Shown here in pieces: positions 60,591-64,000 of a stretch of DNA of 64,000 nt; the stretch's first letter is position 1; each line of letters starts with the position of its first letter. The stretch is taken from positions 30,001-94,000 of the forward strand of contig BROG01000149.1 of NCBI GenBank assembly GCA_030159075.1, in the 5' to 3' direction. The notes under the pieces were generated by a model that saw only the letters and a list, made by a program, of their open reading frames with translations, was not told the DNA's origin and did no database searches. A program made the position numbers and the translations under genes. The DNA comes from Atrina japonica (lineage: Eukaryota; Mollusca; Bivalvia; Pterioida; Pinnidae).

Positions 60591-60776
60591 CCCTGAGTGT
60601 CCATTGTTTTTTAGGGGTTGGTGAGTTAAGGCTTGATTTCATGTCCCTTATCTTAAATTATCACCTTAAATCTTGTGGAAAACAAGTTTACAACTAATGA
60701 CACTAGTGGTTAGGATGATGTTCCATGAATGTACATGTAAAATGATATAGATTTTGGTACTGTGCATCTATTTCAG

Positions 60777-60848
60777 AAAATGGAACAGGAAGTAGACTCA
60801 CCCATAACTCTTACGGACAAAGTAAGAGAAGTTGAGACCTCAAAGAAA
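60777..60848 (+). CDS. unrecognised plus-strand gene, fourth coding exon
   Basis: Acceptor ctatttcag, donor GTAAGT, 72 nt, phase 0 at both ends. It encodes KMEQEVDSPITLTDKVREVE followed by TSKK. Charged and helical; skippable in frame. Confidence 0.72.
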
Positions 60849-61062
60849 GTAAGTTGATTTTCTTGTTTGGTGGTTTCATATGGAGATATACTTGTTAAGA
60901 TTCCAGAGAATTTCCACCCTTTCGTTTCTTGCTGCAAAAATCCCTGCATTCTATGTACATAAAGGTGGGTCATAAATCATCTGTATAGTTACTGTATAGG
61001 GGGTTTGATTACACCGTATGCAGTTTTCATATTTTTATCGGTACTAACATGATAACAGTTTG

Positions 61063-61275
61063 TAGGTCACATGAGTCAGAAGCTCAAGGTGACCTATTGC
61101 TTTTGTCTGTTGGCTGTCATTAACTTTACACATTTTCGACGTCTTCTCAAGAACCAGTGGGCCAATTTTAGTGAAACTTTGCATGTAGCTTTCCTATGTG
61201 ATGCCTCATGAAAAGGTGCTAGGACACAAAGGGGCCAAAAAGGACGAAAACTTGGTAAATTTTTAATTACAATTT
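61063..61275 (+). repeat. 'ggtcacctgagcc' family repeat, 5' fragment
   Basis: taggtcacatgagtcagaag-ctcaaggtgacc, cacattttcgacgtcttctc and aagaaccagtgggccaattt match the left part of 36376-37558. Confidence 0.78.
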
Positions 61276-61904
61276 GCGGAGTGAGTGAAACTTAAAAATA
61301 CATCTGGTCTTGCAAAGGTAGCCCATAGTATATTATGTGTATATAGATTTAATTTCATCCAGAAAATTTTCACTTTCTGAAAGTTACAGATTTATCACCA
61401 CCGCGAATATAGTGAATTTTAACACAGCATGTTATTTTCCCAGTACGGTTAAACATCCAAGAAGATCCACCAGAAAATCATACCTTTACAGCGCTGGCTT
61501 ACTGCATTTGTTTGTCGAATCAGAAATGTTCACAGGGTTAAAATTTTGTTGTTTTAAGAATAAAATAAATTTCTTGTCATTTAATTTCGTCAAAATGAAA
61601 AAAACTTTTGACCAGCAAACCTGTTGTACATAAATCAATATTTACATTGCCCGCAGCGGTCTCCCGTAGAGTTCATGGACTTAATCTAGATGGCATTTAT
61701 ATCAGTAATATACATAGTTTCTCATTTGAAGTCACCCAAAGATGTATCCTCATTCATAACATGCGATGTTACCAAGATATTTCATTCCCATTTACTCCAA
61801 ACTTTACTGTTCTACCATGAACTTTGCTATTCCATCATAATGAAACTGATAATTAATATTTAAGGTGGGATATTTGATTCTCATTTGTTTTTCTATATGA
61901 AACC

Positions 61905-62071
61905 AATTATATGTAAATTTAACGAATGAATAATTGTCAGTGAATTTATTGTCAATATGGATGCCGTTTAGACACCATTCTATTTATCTGTCAGCCAAAT
62001 GGCATCCATATTGAAAATAAATGCACTCCGACAAGTCTTCATTCGTTAAATATTTACCATATAATTTATCT
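61905..62071. mobile_element. foldback MITE
   Basis: Arms about 61905-61972 and 61985-62071 are inverted: aatttaacgaatga against tcattcgttaaat, and tcaatatggatgcc against ggcatccatattga. Located 220 bp before the fifth coding exon. Confidence 0.78.
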
Positions 62072-62291
62072 ACCCAATTTATGTTGTTTTCTTTTCCTGT
62101 CTAGTAGAAATCAGACAGACACATTTATAACCACAGCAAACGATGCCAGTAATAACCAAGAAAAATATTTTAATACTTGGATTATGTAAATTTTGTCATC
62201 GTTTTAATTTCTTTGATAAAGGAAAACAACGGAATTAAAACCACATGTCAACAACATTAATCATATATTAACCTTTAACCTTTTTTTGTAG

Positions 62292-62364
62292 AGTATTGAT
62301 GATGACATTGCTAACCTTGATGAAATGATACGTACCGAAGATGAGTGTAAGCAACGGTTAGAAG
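62292..62364 (+). CDS. unrecognised plus-strand gene, fifth coding exon
   Basis: Acceptor tttttttgtag, donor GTAAAC, 73 nt (24 codons + 1). It encodes SIDDDIANLDEMIRTEDECK followed by QRLE, strongly acidic with coiled-coil-like spacing. No following exon is apparent before 64000, so the 3' part is presumably outside the window. Confidence 0.68.
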
Positions 62365-62839
62365 GTAAACATTTTTTATGTTAAACAACATGTTTAAGGG
62401 CCATTTCTCAGTTTTCCATCATGAAATATTTTCTTTGTACTAGAAACATTCATTTCATTGTTTTTGAAATTATATCCCCAATTGTCGAAATAAGATCCCT
62501 TCCCACTGCAAAAACAATGCATTTTTTCCTAATTTGCAGTTGAAATTTCCCAATTGAAGTCAAATGACAATGAATTTGAAGAGGTTCTTGTATTTTCTCA
62601 CAGTTTTATGTATTTCTAGATTTCCCAATTTCAATAAAATGTTGCTAAAATTCCCGATTCAAAAAGCCCAGGCCCCATTCCCAAAAGAGTGTGGAGAATC
62701 CCTGATTATTAAACATGCATTCAGGTGAAAAAAGCAATAGCATCATAGATGCTTTATGAATTCCCAATACAAAGTCCATGCAATAAAAAATGTCAAATTA
62801 TACAAGTTATACTTTGCTTGATTACAGTGATACTTGTAT

Positions 62840-62997
62840 ATGTAGACCGACTTAGGGAAACAAGAAAACCGGTCTCTATAGGGAGGTGGCATTTATATAG
62901 AGGTTGATTTGTACACAAATTGTACTATTGGGGACAGCAAAATGAGCAGGTGGTCTTTATACACAGGTGGTCGCTAAAGCAGGTTTTACTGTATTTA
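62840..62997. mobile_element. Tigger/pogo-like MITE remnant
   Basis: 'ggtctctatagggaggtggc', 'atatagaggttgattt', 'ggtggtctttatacacaggt' and the end gcaggttttactgta resemble 47689-47869. The left end is degraded. Confidence 0.5.
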
Positions 62998-63004
62998 TGT
63001 TGTT

Positions 63005-63470
63005 TTGTTTAATTGCCATTTGCCACCATGCTCTGTGTCTCTCCATTTGTCTCCGTTAATTGCTATCATCTACCTTGCCTCAGGTCTCTCTCTATTTGTA
63101 TTTGTTATTTTTCAGCCTTGCTCCATGACTCACCTTTTGTCTTTTTTATTTGCTATTTTTTTCTTCCTTTCTCCATCATGTCCATCTCTCCATTTGTATG
63201 TAATTTTCTATTTTCTGCCTTGCTCCATGCCTCTCCATTTGTCTCTTTTATTTGCCTTTTTTTCTTCCTTTCTCCATCCTGTCCATCTTTCCATTTGTAT
63301 GTTATTTGTTATTTTTCTGCCGTGCTCCATGACTAACCATTTGTCTCTTATTTGCTAATTTCCCTACATTCCTCTATCATGTTCATGTCTCCATTTGTAT
63401 GTTATTTGCTAATTTCTGCCTTGCTCCATGCCTCTCCATTCGTCACTGATGAGTGTTCTTTCTTTTAACC
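63005..63470. repeat. about 102-bp pyrimidine-rich minisatellite
   Basis: Four-plus units with ccttgctccatgcctctcca + tttgtctcttttatttgc + ctccatcNtgtccatctctcc + atttgtatgttatttg; the word tgctccatg recurs near 63119, 63221, 63323 and 63421. ORFs over it are by-products. Confidence 0.9.
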
Positions 63471-63689
63471 TTGCTTCATATTTTTCCACTAGTCTGCTAA
63501 TTGCTATATCCCTTTACCATTCAGTAAACCTTCAAGATCTTGTAAGTCCCATATCATTGGATGAACATGACACACCTTCAAGGTCACTCACATGTGACCC
63601 CATGACAGATTTCATTAGATGATCTTTTACATGTTCTACAGTTTGGTTTTTAATTAGTTTGGTATAAATGGCTTATTAACGCAAAACCT

Positions 63690-64000
63690 AGTGATTTTTT
63701 TTACAAAGATACAGGAGAAAATTATATAAAGTATTATCTAGGAATCATTATGACACAGTTTCAATGTCATAGAGTGAAAGGTCAAAGTAACAGGCTCCTA
63801 AATAAACAGAAAATATCAGATGCATACTGTAGAACTTCGATGAGTCGAACTTCAATGAGTCGAATTTCTCAATGTTTCGAATTATTGACAAAGTCCCGAA
63901 GTATTTTGTTATTTAGGGCTACTTATAAACATTTTATAATTTGAACTTTTATGACTCAAATTTCTCAATGTTTCAAATAAATTTTTGGGCCCATTTCTAT
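63690..64000. other. repeat fragments at the right edge
   Basis: 63755-63800 (cagtttcaatgtcatagagt, ggtcaaagtaacaggc) matches interior phrases of the 36376 repeat. From 63826, 'gtagaacttcgatgagtcga' and 'acttcaatgagtcgaattt' begin another MITE-like sequence running off the window. Confidence 0.45.

Noticed and set aside
63005..63358. Membrane-protein-like plus ORF
   Set aside because: Hydrophobic only because the ~102-bp pyrimidine-rich repeat is translated.

Overview
The window is nuclear DNA of an animal, most likely a bivalve mollusc (oyster, clam or scallop type). Grounds seen directly: multi-exon genes with GT/AG introns of 0.1 to 3.4 kb, AT-rich non-coding DNA, very long (AT)n, (CT)n and (GT)n microsatellites, and dense short transposable elements. 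The tRNA-derived SINEs, a Tx1/L1-type LINE, a Polinton relic and repeats beginning 'ggtcacctgagcc..aggctcag' are of kinds I associate with bivalve genomes. The species assignment is inference.

Three genes are supported. (1) On the minus strand, positions 9927 to 2322, six exons encode the N-terminal 353 residues of a nose-resistant-to-fluoxetine (NRF-6)-like membrane acyltransferase: signal peptide, cysteine-rich NRF domain, first membrane segment, and the start of the acyltransferase-3 domain with its conserved His. The rest lies off the left edge or was not found. All exon phases fit. (2) On the minus strand, 18636 to 16635, a two-exon gene encodes a secreted 480-residue leucine-rich-repeat protein; a 15-nt first coding exon completes the signal peptide. 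(3) On the plus strand, 52611 to 62364, five phase-matched exons encode the first 176 or so residues of a protein I do not recognise; it runs off the right edge.

Between genes 2 and 3 is mobile-element territory. Diverged long inverted repeats at 22883-23075 and 30027-30220 bracket a 7.3-kb broken Polinton/Maverick-type element with, on the minus strand, pieces of a packaging ATPase, a C2H2 zinc-finger protein, a retroviral-type integrase and a small Cys-containing ORF. Region 30.3-48 kb has no supported gene: it holds MITEs, a ~155-bp tandem array, repeats related to 'ggtcacctgagcc', SINEs and microsatellites. A dead Tx1-like LINE occupies 48.2-51.1 kb.

Nested and paired repeats are frequent. 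They include a hAT-like element with 8-bp target duplication and a SINE nested inside it (12619-14384), a hAT-type MITE (51919-52327), foldback MITEs in introns of genes 1 and 3, minisatellites of 61 bp, 32 bp, about 43 bp, about 102 bp and a palindromic AT-rich unit, and an unbroken 61-base G tract in an intron of gene 3. The genes are unrelated in function and do not form an operon. Two carry local exon duplications: part of exon 2 in the NRF-like gene and the first coding exon in the LRR gene.
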